From contig DATIFK010000177.1 of NCBI GenBank assembly GCA_035455265.1, positions 1 through 19,137 of the forward strand: DNA of 19,137 nucleotides, read 5' to 3'. Position 1 is the first letter of the stretch. The number at the start of each line of letters is the position of its first letter. This document shows positions 1-5,929 of this stretch, one piece after another. The notes below the pieces were generated by a model. It did not search any database, was not told where the DNA came from, and saw only the letters and a program-made list of their open reading frames with translations. The translations under genes and the position numbers were made by a program. This DNA is from MGOM01 sp035455265. GTDB taxonomy: Bacteria; Chloroflexota; Anaerolineae; Anaerolineales; E44-bin32.

Positions 1-240
1 CAGCCGCAGCCACAAGCCGATGACGACCCCCAGCCAGGCGCAGCCGACGGCGATCATCGGCCAGGCCAGCGGCTGGGCGTCCGCCAGAAGGCGTACCCCC
101 TCCCCGCTCCACAACCCCCACGGCCCGAAAGGAGACGGGGCAGCCTGGAACAGGCGCAGCATCAGACCAGTCCAGGCCAGGGCTGCGCCCAACGCCGTGC
201 CCGCGATCGTCACAAGGAGAAGGCTCGCCGGGGGTTTCAC
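1..240 (-). CDS. Partial membrane protein, N-terminus only
   Basis: Reading the minus strand from a GTG at 240 gives 80 open codons up to the window edge, so only the N-terminus is visible. The translation begins VKPPASLLLVTIAGTALG. It has two strongly hydrophobic stretches, at about residues 7-27 and 58-78, separated by a Gly/Pro/Trp-rich loop, as expected for an integral membrane protein. The frame closes upstream at a TGA (267-265) and holds no ATG, so GTG 240 is the most upstream common start. A second GTG at residue 10 is possible, and neither has a clear ribosome binding site. It lies downstream of the EF-G-like gene on the same strand, about 95 bases after its stop. I do not recognise the family. 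Confidence is moderate that it is a gene; function is unknown. Confidence 0.55.
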   Translation of the reverse strand, partial: MKPPASLLLVTIAGTALGAALAWTGLMLRLFQAAPSPFGPWGLWSGEGVRLLADAQPLAWPMIAVGCAWLGVVIGLWLRL

Positions 241-250
241 AAGGGAGTCG

Positions 251-285
251 TCAGTTATCAGTTGTCAGTCGTCAGTCGTCCGTGA
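251..285. repeat. Heptamer-phased tandem repeat, TCAGTYR type
   Basis: Five consecutive 7-base units read tcagtta, tcagttg, tcagtcg, tcagtcg and tccgtga. They sit just upstream of the start of the partial membrane gene and after the EF-G-like gene. This is one of five such tracts at gene boundaries in the window. No gene occupies 241-335. Confidence 0.7.
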
Positions 286-335
286 CTCGTAGCCGGCCCG
301 CTCGAGTGTCCCCGTGTCTCAAGATGCCGCGTGGG

Positions 336-2411
336 CTACTCGGATTCTTCCTTGGAGGCGTCCTTCTGCTTGGCAGCGATGATGCCTTCCGCCACGTGGG
401 TTGGGACGACCTCATAGTGGCTCAACGTCATGGTGAAGACGCCGCGGCCTCCGGTGATCGAGCGCAGCTCGCTGGTGTACCGCAGCATCTCCGAATGCGG
501 CACCTGGGCAGTGACGACGCTGCGGCCGCGCTCCGTCTCCATCCCCTGGACGCGTGCCCGCCGCGTGTTCAGATCGCCCAAGACGTCGCCCATGCTCTCC
601 TCGGGAACGGTGATGCGGACGTTCATGATCGGCTCGAGCAGCACCGGGCCGGCGTCGCGGAAGGAGGCCTTGAAGGCCTCGCGGCCGGCGATCTCGAACG
701 CCACCGCCTTCGAATCGACCGGGTGCTCCTTCCCGTCGGTGACGGCCACGCGGACGTTCTCCACCGGATAGCCAGCCAGGACGCCCGTCTTCAAGACCGC
801 CCGCACGCCCTTCTCGATGGCCGGCATGAAGCTGGTCGAGATGGCGCCGCCGAAGACTTTGTTGACGAATTCGAAGTTCGACTCGGGATTCGGCTCCACT
901 TGCATGTGCACTTCGGCGAACTGACCGGCGCCCCCGGTCTGCTTCTTGTGACGGTGGACGGCCTTCCCGATGCGCGTGACGGTCTCCCGGTAGGGGACGC
1001 GCGGGGTTTCGGTCATCAACCCTACCTGGAACTTCGACTCCGCCTTGCGGATGGCCACGTCGATGTGCTGGTCGCCCATCCCTTGCAGGATCGTCTGATT
1101 GGTGCTGGGCTCCTGGTGCCAGGACAGGGTTGGATCCTCTTCGGCCAGGCGCGTCAGGGAGGCTCCCATCTTGGGGGAGTCGGCCTGGGTCTTCGGAATC
1201 ACCGCTACGGCGAACAGCGCGGTCGGGTACTCGGGCACGGCCAGTGTGAGATGTTGGGCTTTGTCTCCCAGGGTGTCACCGGTCCCGGTGGAGCCCAGCT
1301 TGGCCACGGTGCCGATATCGCCGGCGTGCAGGTGCTTCACCGGAATCTGCTCTTTGCCGCGCATGACGTACAGGCTTCCCAGTCGTTCCTCGGCGCTCTT
1401 GGTGTGATTCCAGACGCGGGTATCGGCCGCCAGCGTTCCCGAGTAGATCCGCAAGTAGGTAAGCTTGCCGACAAAGGGGTCGGCGGTCGTCTTCCAGACG
1501 TACACGGCGAGCGGTCCGCTGTCGGACACGGCCAGGCTGACGGGTTCTTTGACCCCCTGGGCGGCGGCCGGCGGAGCCTCGGCCGGCGAGGGCATCAGGT
1601 CGAGGATCGCCTCCAGCAGGGGGGCGATGCCGATGCCCGCCGTCCCGGCCGCGGCGAAAACGGGAGCGACGCGCCGGGCCCGCACGGCCTGGCGAAAGCC
1701 GCGGGCGATCTCTTCGCGCGAGAGCTCCTGGCCGCCCAGGTACTTCTCGAGCAAGGCGTCATCGCCTTCGGCGGCGGCTTCTACGACCGAGACGCGCGCC
1801 TCGTCGGCGGCGGACTGGAGGTCGGCCGGTATGGCCTCGGCCGAGGCGCCATCCCCCGGGCGTGCCTGCATCCCGACCAGGTCGATCACTCCGTGCAAAT
1901 CGTGCCTCTCACCCCACGGCAACTGAACCGGCACGAAGTTCACGTCCGGGTTCAGCCGCCGCACGGACTCGAGCGCCCGCGAGAAGCTGGCGTTGTCGCG
2001 GTCCATCTTGTCGATCAGCACGAAGCGCGGCAGGTTGAACCGGTCGCAATAGCCCCAGACGATTTCCGTGCCCACTTCGACTCCGGCGACGGCGTCGACG
2101 ACCACGACGGCCCCTTCCACCACGCGCAACGCCGAGATGACCTCGCCGGTGAAGTCGGTGTATCCAGGGGTGTCCAGCAGGTTGATCTTGTGGTCACGGA
2201 ACTCGAGAGGAATCACGGCGGTTGAGAGGGACAGCTTGCGCCGGGTCTCCTCCTCCTCGAAGTCCGAAACAGTGTTGCCTTCCTCGATCTTGCCCATCCG
2301 GGTGGTGACGCCGGTCGACAGCAGGGCGGCTTCGGCCCACGACGTCTTGCCCGCCCCACCGTGAGACACCAAAGCGATGTTGCGAATGGATTCGGTGGCG
2401 TATTCCTTCAT
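336..2411 (-). CDS. Elongation factor G-like GTPase (EF-G2 type)
   Basis: This 691-residue protein has the full EF-G architecture: a GTPase domain at about 1-270, a beta-barrel domain II around 295-385 (VYVWKTTADPFVGKL), and domains III-V ending in a typical EF-G C-terminal fold (ITGGRGVFTM). The P-loop is SHGGAGKTS (16-24). The G3 box is DTPGY (80-84), with Tyr where canonical EF-G has the catalytic His. The G4 box is DKMD (134-137) rather than NKMD. These changes mark it as the EF-G-like paralogue family found beside the main fusA in Chloroflexota, actinobacteria and Thermus, not as the housekeeping translocase. The ATG at 2411 follows a GGAGG about 11 bases upstream. A sigma-70-like promoter lies at 2450-2478. 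No rpsL, rpsG or tuf gene is adjacent, which also argues against housekeeping fusA. The exact role of this paralogue family is not settled. Confidence 0.93.
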   Translation of the reverse strand: MKEYATESIRNIALVSHGGAGKTSWAEAALLSTGVTTRMGKIEEGNTVSDFEEEETRRKLSLSTAVIPLEFRDHKINLLDTPGYTDFTGEVISALRVVEGAVVVVDAVAGVEVGTEIVWGYCDRFNLPRFVLIDKMDRDNASFSRALESVRRLNPDVNFVPVQLPWGERHDLHGVIDLVGMQARPGDGASAEAIPADLQSAADEARVSVVEAAAEGDDALLEKYLGGQELSREEIARGFRQAVRARRVAPVFAAAGTAGIGIAPLLEAILDLMPSPAEAPPAAAQGVKEPVSLAVSDSGPLAVYVWKTTADPFVGKLTYLRIYSGTLAADTRVWNHTKSAEERLGSLYVMRGKEQIPVKHLHAGDIGTVAKLGSTGTGDTLGDKAQHLTLAVPEYPTALFAVAVIPKTQADSPKMGASLTRLAEEDPTLSWHQEPSTNQTILQGMGDQHIDVAIRKAESKFQVGLMTETPRVPYRETVTRIGKAVHRHKKQTGGAGQFAEVHMQVEPNPESNFEFVNKVFGGAISTSFMPAIEKGVRAVLKTGVLAGYPVENVRVAVTDGKEHPVDSKAVAFEIAGREAFKASFRDAGPVLLEPIMNVRITVPEESMGDVLGDLNTRRARVQGMETERGRSVVTAQVPHSEMLRYTSELRSITGGRGVFTMTLSHYEVVPTHVAEGIIAAKQKDASKEESE

Positions 2412-2449
2412 GAGAGGAGGAGCCTCCAGCGAGGGTAGCCAGCCTTCCG

Positions 2450-2478
2450 ATTCTAAAGGAGGAGGGGGGATGAGTCAA
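2450..2478 (-). promoter_or_regulatory. Sigma-70-type promoter of the EF-G-like gene
   Basis: On the minus strand a TTGACT box (2478-2473) and a TAGAAT box (2455-2450) are separated by exactly 17 bases. Transcription would start near 2443, giving a leader of about 32 bases before the ATG at 2411. The boxes match the consensus well for such a GC-rich sequence. Confidence 0.7.
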
Positions 2479-2482
2479 AGAA

Positions 2483-2596
2483 GCTGCCAGCCGCCTGCCA
2501 CCAGCCGCCAGCCGCCTGTCACTGGATTCCCGCGTCGAGGTTCAACCGAAGCGAGTGGTGATGGCTGGAAGCTGGGAGCTGGAAGCTGGGAGCTTC
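2483..2596. repeat. Two converging heptamer-phased repeat blocks
   Basis: Block 1 (2483-2524) reads in 7-base steps gctgcca, gccgcct, gccacca, gccgcca, gccgcct, gtcactg. Block 2 (2562-2596) reads tggctgg, aagctgg, gagctgg, aagctgg, gagcttc. The reverse complement of block 2 has the same CNNCCAG-like heptamer as block 1, so the blocks are inverted relative to each other. Block 2 also ends in a perfect short hairpin with 9-base arms (CTGGAAGCT / AGCTTCCAG). The tract fills the divergent region between the EF-G-like gene and the thioredoxin-like gene. Confidence 0.7.
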
Positions 2597-2601
2597 CAGA
2601 C

Positions 2602-2610
2602 TGATACAAT
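2602..2610 (+). promoter_or_regulatory. Extended -10 promoter element of the selenoprotein operon
   Basis: TGATACAAT is an extended -10 (TG-n-TACAAT). No good -35 box is seen 17 bases upstream, where the heptamer repeat lies. Transcription would begin near 2617. A GGAG at 2618-2621 stands 10 bases before the ATG at 2632. Confidence 0.5.
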
Positions 2611-2631
2611 CCTTCGCGGAGCCGTCGCATC

Positions 2632-3114
2632 ATGCCCGCCTGGATCAACCAGAACTCCTTCGTGCTGGCCGCCGGCGCGGCGTTCCTCGTCATCGCCATC
2701 TGGTTGTTGCGCGATGGCGTGCGCTGGGGAGACTTGCTGGCGCTCGGGGCCGTGGCGCTGGGACTCTGGGCGGCCCACGCCCTGCTTCGACCTCCCGCGG
2801 GCGACTCGGCGGACGCGCGCTCGGTCCGCGCTGAGATCGGAGCCGGCTTCCCAGTCCTGATCGAGTTCCAGAGTCCATATTGACTGGGGTGCATGGCGAT
2901 GCGTCCCGTCGTGGACGGGATCGAGCGCGAGTGGCAGGGTCGGCTCAAGGTGATTCGCTTGGACATCCAGGATGCCACCGGCCGGGCGTTGAGTCGAGCA
3001 CTGGGGGCCGTCTACACACCAACCTTCATCCTCTACGACGCTCAAGGTCAGGAGCTCCTACGCAGCGTTGGCAGTCTCACCCCGGCCGACATCCGGCAGG
3101 CTCTGCTCCCCTGA
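2632..3114 (+). CDS. Membrane-anchored thioredoxin-like selenoprotein (in-frame UGA = Sec84)
   Basis: One reading frame from the ATG at 2632 to the TGA at 3112-3114 is interrupted only by a TGA at 2881-2883. Reading it as selenocysteine gives a 160-residue protein. Residues 10-26 and 34-52 are hydrophobic and probably membrane-spanning. From about residue 60 there is a thioredoxin fold: strand VLIEF, then SPY-U-LGC-MAMRP (Sec84 to Cys87, replacing the usual WCGPC), strand LKVIRLDI, and the cis-proline loop YTPTF (Pro130). The downstream half is in the same frame and has no plausible start of its own before the active site. The UGA therefore sits exactly where the first redox Cys belongs, and SECIS-like hairpins follow it. 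The likely role is a thiol/selenol redox enzyme at the membrane. Its stop overlaps the next start (TGATG). Alternatives are a sequencing error or a TGC/TGT-to-TGA mutation making a pseudogene. Confidence 0.8.
2886..2920 (+). promoter_or_regulatory. Candidate bacterial SECIS hairpins downstream of the UGA
   Basis: Two alternative RNA hairpins follow the UGA at 2881-2883. Hairpin A pairs GGGGTGCAT (2886-2894) with ATGCGTCCC (2899-2907), seven Watson-Crick pairs plus two G-U pairs, around a GGCG loop that starts 11 bases after the UGA. Hairpin B pairs TCCCGTC (2904-2910) with GACGGGA (2914-2920), seven perfect pairs, around a GTG loop that starts 27 bases after the UGA. Both loops start with G, as bacterial SECIS elements require. 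As I recall the published bSECIS model, the loop lies roughly 16-37 bases after the UGA, which favours B. Hairpin A looks more like E. coli fdhF in shape. They overlap and cannot both form fully. Confidence 0.55.
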
Positions 3115-3677
3115 TGAGCCTTCGACTCCACTTCGAAGGCCGCTATCTGCTGGGTCACACGCCCTGGGATACCGGAATCACGCCGCCGGAGGTCCTGGCC
3201 TTCCTCGAAGGTCGGCCGCCGGGCCGCGCCCTCGACATCGGCTGCGGGACGGGGACGAACGCGCTGACGCTGGCGCGCCTGGGCTGGTCCGTCACCGCCG
3301 TCGATTTCTCGAGCCTGGCGTTGTGGGCGGCGCGGCGGAAGGCCCGTGCCGCCACGGCCTGGATTGATTTCCGTCAGGCCGATGCTTCGCGCTTCGATGG
3401 ACTCGTCGGGCCCTTCGATTTCGCCATGGACATCGGTTGCTTTCACAGCCTGGCCCCGGCAAGCCGCGCCGGCTATGCCTCGCGGTTGCCCGAGTTGCTG
3501 GCGCCTGGTGCCGGCTTCCTCCTCTTCTGCTTCCTTGCCCACCCGGATCGCCGCCCCTGGCCGTCGCGTGCTGAGATCGAGGACCTCTTCAGCCCCGCCT
3601 TTCGCCCGCTCCACGTCGACGTCGGGGAGTACTCCGGCCTTCCCTCGGCCTACTTCAGTTGGGAGCGCCGCTCCTGA
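3114..3677 (+). CDS. Class I SAM-dependent methyltransferase
   Basis: This 187-residue protein has motif I DIGCGTGTNA (about 41-50) in the AdoMet-binding loop and an acidic end of strand 2 (VTAVDFSS). Motif IV follows as FDFAMDIGCFHSL, and a post-motif strand as LAPGAGFLLFCF. The N-terminal HTPWDTGITPPEVL pattern resembles small TehB/thiopurine-type methyltransferases. That suggests a small-molecule, chalcogen or thiol substrate rather than nucleic acid, but the substrate cannot be read from the sequence. The ATG at 3114 overlaps the stop of the thioredoxin-like gene by one base (TGATG), and its own stop overlaps the next ATG in the same way, so translation is probably coupled across all three genes. 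Given the candidate selenoprotein upstream, a role in thiol or selenium chemistry is tempting but only an inference. Confidence 0.88.
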   Translation: MSLRLHFEGRYLLGHTPWDTGITPPEVLAFLEGRPPGRALDIGCGTGTNALTLARLGWSVTAVDFSSLALWAARRKARAATAWIDFRQADASRFDGLVGPFDFAMDIGCFHSLAPASRAGYASRLPELLAPGAGFLLFCFLAHPDRRPWPSRAEIEDLFSPAFRPLHVDVGEYSGLPSAYFSWERRS

Positions 3678-4597
3678 TGGCGCGCGTCCTGGTCCTTTTC
3701 ATGGACGGCGTCGGCCTCGGCTCCGACGATCCGGCCCTCAACCCGCTGGCCGCGGCGGCCATGCCCCGTCTATCGGAACTGCTGGGCGGCCGCCGCCTGC
3801 TGCTCTCGGCCGTTCCTTACGAGGGGCCGGAAGCCACGCTCCTGGCCGTCGATCCTTGCCTGGGCGTGAATGGCTCTCCCCAGTCCGCCAGCGGACAGGC
3901 GGCCATCCTTACTGGGCGGAACGTGCCCCTGGAAACCGGGGAGCACTACGGCCCCAAACCCAATCCCGCCATCGCCGCCATCGTGCGCCAGGGTAATCTC
4001 TTCGTTGATGTGACGCGCCGCGGCGGTACCGCCGCCCTGCTCAATGCCTACCCGCCGCGCTACTTCCAGGGGATCGAGAGCGGTCGCCGCTTATATTCGT
4101 GCATTCCGCTGGCGGCGACCATCGCCGGAGTGCCCCTGCGCTCCGCGGAAGATCTGAAGCGCGGCCAGGCGCTCTCGGCCGATTTCACCGGCGAAGGCTG
4201 GTCGCTCCAACCCGGCTTCCCGCGGGCGCCCGTCTACGAACCGGCCGAGGCCGGAGCCCGACTCGGCGCGCTGGCGCGGCAGGTCGATTTGGCCTGGTTC
4301 GACTATTGGCCCAGCGACTACGCCGGCCACCGCAACAACCTCGAAGAGTCCAAACGCCTGCTCGAATCGTTCGACGGCGTTCTCGGAGGCCTGGCGCGGG
4401 CCTACCGCGGCTCCCCCGACCTGATAGCTGTGACCTCCGATCACGGCAACCTGGAGGACCTCGACCGGCGAGGCCACACGCGCAACCCTGTGCCCGCGCT
4501 GCTCATCGGCCCGGCCGATACGCGTCGACAGTTCGCCGCCGGCCTGACCGACCTGACCGGATTCGCACCGGCCATTCTGCGAACGATCTTCGGATAG
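3677..4597 (+). CDS. Alkaline phosphatase/phosphoglycerate mutase superfamily metalloenzyme
   Basis: The 306-residue product has the signature points of the two-metal alkaline phosphatase superfamily. An N-terminal metal ligand lies in VLFMDGVGLG (Asp10). The segment SPQSASGQAAILTG around residues 68-80 would hold the nucleophilic Ser. A mid-protein D...H pair lies in SDYAGH, the C-terminal metal site is SDHGNLED, and a final His follows in GHTRNPVP. The family includes cofactor-independent phosphoglycerate mutase, phosphopentomutase and phosphodiesterases. This protein is much shorter than iPGM (about 510 residues) and lacks its inserted domain, so a phosphatase or phosphomutase of unknown substrate is the safest call. 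I chose the ATG at 3677, coupled by one base to the methyltransferase stop, over a TTG 18 bases upstream. It is the last gene of the operon. Confidence 0.85.
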   Translation: MARVLVLFMDGVGLGSDDPALNPLAAAAMPRLSELLGGRRLLLSAVPYEGPEATLLAVDPCLGVNGSPQSASGQAAILTGRNVPLETGEHYGPKPNPAIAAIVRQGNLFVDVTRRGGTAALLNAYPPRYFQGIESGRRLYSCIPLAATIAGVPLRSAEDLKRGQALSADFTGEGWSLQPGFPRAPVYEPAEAGARLGALARQVDLAWFDYWPSDYAGHRNNLEESKRLLESFDGVLGGLARAYRGSPDLIAVTSDHGNLEDLDRRGHTRNPVPALLIGPADTRRQFAAGLTDLTGFAPAILRTIFG

Positions 4598-4637
4598 GTT
4601 CCTGTGACGGTGCCCCTCACACCCTTCACCCCCTGGC

Positions 4638-4724
4638 CCCCTCTCCACGGAGGGCCATCGGGACGGAGACGTCGGCTGGCGGAGAGGGGTTAGGAAATTC
4701 AGAAGGGAGGGGTTAGGGGTGGGG
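4638..4724. repeat. CCCCTCTCC inverted repeat with G-quadruplex-capable tail
   Basis: CCCCTCTCC (4638-4646) pairs perfectly with GGAGAGGGG (4681-4689). Further on, G-runs at 4705-4707, 4709-4712, 4716-4719 and 4721-4724 are separated by loops of 1, 3 and 1 bases, a textbook G-quadruplex pattern. A related element is at 13700-13736. It lies between the phosphatase-like gene and the flavin reductase promoter; the rest of 4598-4831 shows no gene. It resembles a widespread class of intergenic repeats in GC-rich bacteria. It might help terminate the upstream operon, although no T-tract follows. Confidence 0.65.
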
Positions 4725-4778
4725 TAGAAAGAACGCATACGACGCCCGCGACATCATGCCGGGCGCGACCCGGCTCGC

Positions 4779-4808
4779 TTGACGCCCCTTCGACGCACGC
4801 GGTAGGAT
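4779..4808 (+). promoter_or_regulatory. Sigma-70-type promoter of the flavin reductase group
   Basis: TTGACG (4779-4784) and TAGGAT (4803-4808) are separated by 18 bases. Transcription would start near 4815, about 17 bases before the ATG at 4832. A GGAG at 4821-4824 provides the ribosome binding site. Confidence 0.55.
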
Positions 4809-4831
4809 GACCCCATCCGGGGAGACGGAGC

Positions 4832-5311
4832 ATGCTGAGCGGAGACGACCTGCGGGCCCTGATGCGCAATTGGGCCACGGGGGTCACCCTGGTGACGGCC
4901 CGCGACGGTCAGGGCCCCCACGGCATGACCGTCAGTTCCTTCACTTCCGTGTCCCTCGAGCCGCCCTGCATCCTGGTGTCACTGGAGCGTGGAACCCGCA
5001 CCCACGCCATGGTCGCGGCCGAAGGCATGTTCGGCGTGTCGATTCTGGATGAAGACCAACGCGACCTGGCAGAGCGTTTCGCCGGACGGATCGGCGACGG
5101 CGAAGACCGCTTCGCCGGTCTCGAGTACGACCTGACCCCGGCCGGCGTCCCCATCCCGCGGCACACACTGGCCTGGTTCGAATGCCATGTGGTGCAGTCG
5201 TTCCCCGCCGGCACACACACGTTGTTCGTCGGCGAGGTACTGAGCGGCCGTCAGGTGGCAGATGCCCGGCCGCTCGTCTACTATCAGCGCGACTACCGCC
5301 GCCTGCAGTGA
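4832..5311 (+). CDS. Flavin reductase domain protein (RutF/HpaC type)
   Basis: The 159-residue protein matches the FMN-binding split-barrel flavin reductase family over its whole length. It opens with the characteristic LMRNWATGVTLVTA, then HGMTVSSFTSVSLEPPCILVSL, which forms the flavin-binding barrel, then the FGVSIL strand, and ends with LVYYQRDYRRL. Such proteins reduce FMN or FAD with NAD(P)H to supply a partner monooxygenase, or act as flavin-binding oxidoreductases in their own right. No monooxygenase partner is encoded in the window. A GGAG seven bases before the ATG supports the start. The gene is followed after 13 bases by the AMMECR1 gene and probably shares its transcript. Confidence 0.9.
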   Translation: MLSGDDLRALMRNWATGVTLVTARDGQGPHGMTVSSFTSVSLEPPCILVSLERGTRTHAMVAAEGMFGVSILDEDQRDLAERFAGRIGDGEDRFAGLEYDLTPAGVPIPRHTLAWFECHVVQSFPAGTHTLFVGEVLSGRQVADARPLVYYQRDYRRLQ

Positions 5312-5324
5312 GGGTGGACGCAAT

Positions 5325-5915
5325 ATGGAGGCGGGCCTGACCCCGGAGGACGGACGACGGTTGCTGGAGCTGGCGCGCCTGGCCGTCGGCTACGCGGCGC
5401 GCCGCGAGCCGCTCCCCTCGCTGCCGCTGGCTTCCATCAACCAGACGTTGCGCCGTGACGGCTGTGCCTTCGTCACCCTGACCGAGTCCGGCCGATTGCG
5501 CGGCTGCATCGGCGGTCTGGAAGCACGGCTGCCTCTGGCGGAGGACGTCTGGGAACACGCCTACGCCGCCGCCCGCGAGGACTTCCGCTTCGAGCCGGTC
5601 CTGCCGGACGAACTGCCGTCCATCGAGCTCGAGGTCTCGGTTCTCACCGAACCTCAGCCGCTCGACTACGTCGACGGGGAAGATCTGAAGCGCCTGCTCC
5701 GCCCAGGGATGGATGGAGTCATTCTCTCGTCAGGGATTCGCCGGGCGACCTTCCTGCCGCAGGTGTGGGAGAAGATTCCCGAGCCGGAGGAGTTCCTCGA
5801 TCGATTGGCGGAGAAGGCCGGCCTCTCCGGCGACACCTGGCGACACGGCCAGGCCTCCATCCAGGTCTACCAGGTCGTGAGTTTCTTCGAGGGTCATCCG
5901 CCCGCTGGCGGCTGA
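5325..5915 (+). CDS. AMMECR1 domain protein (AmmeMemoRadiSam system protein A type)
   Basis: This 196-residue protein carries the family hallmark LRGCIG (in RLRGCIGGL) preceded by GCAFVTLT. The remaining conserved blocks are AAREDFRFEPVLPDEL, IELEVSVLTEPQPL, DGVILSSGIRRATFLPQVWE and a C-terminal VYQVVSFFE strand. Length and layout match the compact AMMECR1 fold. In many bacteria the family sits beside a Memo-like protein and a radical SAM enzyme. Neither is present here, so the partner genes are elsewhere or missing. The biochemical function of AMMECR1 proteins is not established. The ATG at 5325 is chosen because an upstream start would run deep into the flavin reductase gene. Confidence 0.92.
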   Translation: MEAGLTPEDGRRLLELARLAVGYAARREPLPSLPLASINQTLRRDGCAFVTLTESGRLRGCIGGLEARLPLAEDVWEHAYAAAREDFRFEPVLPDELPSIELEVSVLTEPQPLDYVDGEDLKRLLRPGMDGVILSSGIRRATFLPQVWEKIPEPEEFLDRLAEKAGLSGDTWRHGQASIQVYQVVSFFEGHPPAGG

Positions 5916-5929
5916 CCCCGCAGGTACGA

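Noticed and set aside
251..285. A CRISPR array or phase-variation tract
   Set aside because: Units are only 7 bases, contiguous and degenerate, with no spacers, and the tract lies outside coding sequence.
282..2225. A 647-codon open frame on the plus strand
   Set aside because: It is antisense to the EF-G-like gene, whose protein is clearly conserved. The translation (Arg/Gly/His/Asp-rich, no domain) is the usual shadow of a GC-rich gene.
2880..3113. An N-terminal extension of the methyltransferase from an upstream start
   Set aside because: The extension is an out-of-frame reading of the thioredoxin-like gene with no family resemblance. The ATG at 3114 gives a normal-length methyltransferase and a TGATG coupling.
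2893..3114. A separate small gene starting at an ATG after the TGA
   Set aside because: It would begin after the redox Cys, inside the thioredoxin fold. It is in frame with the upstream half and completes its domain, so it is the C-terminal half of one protein.
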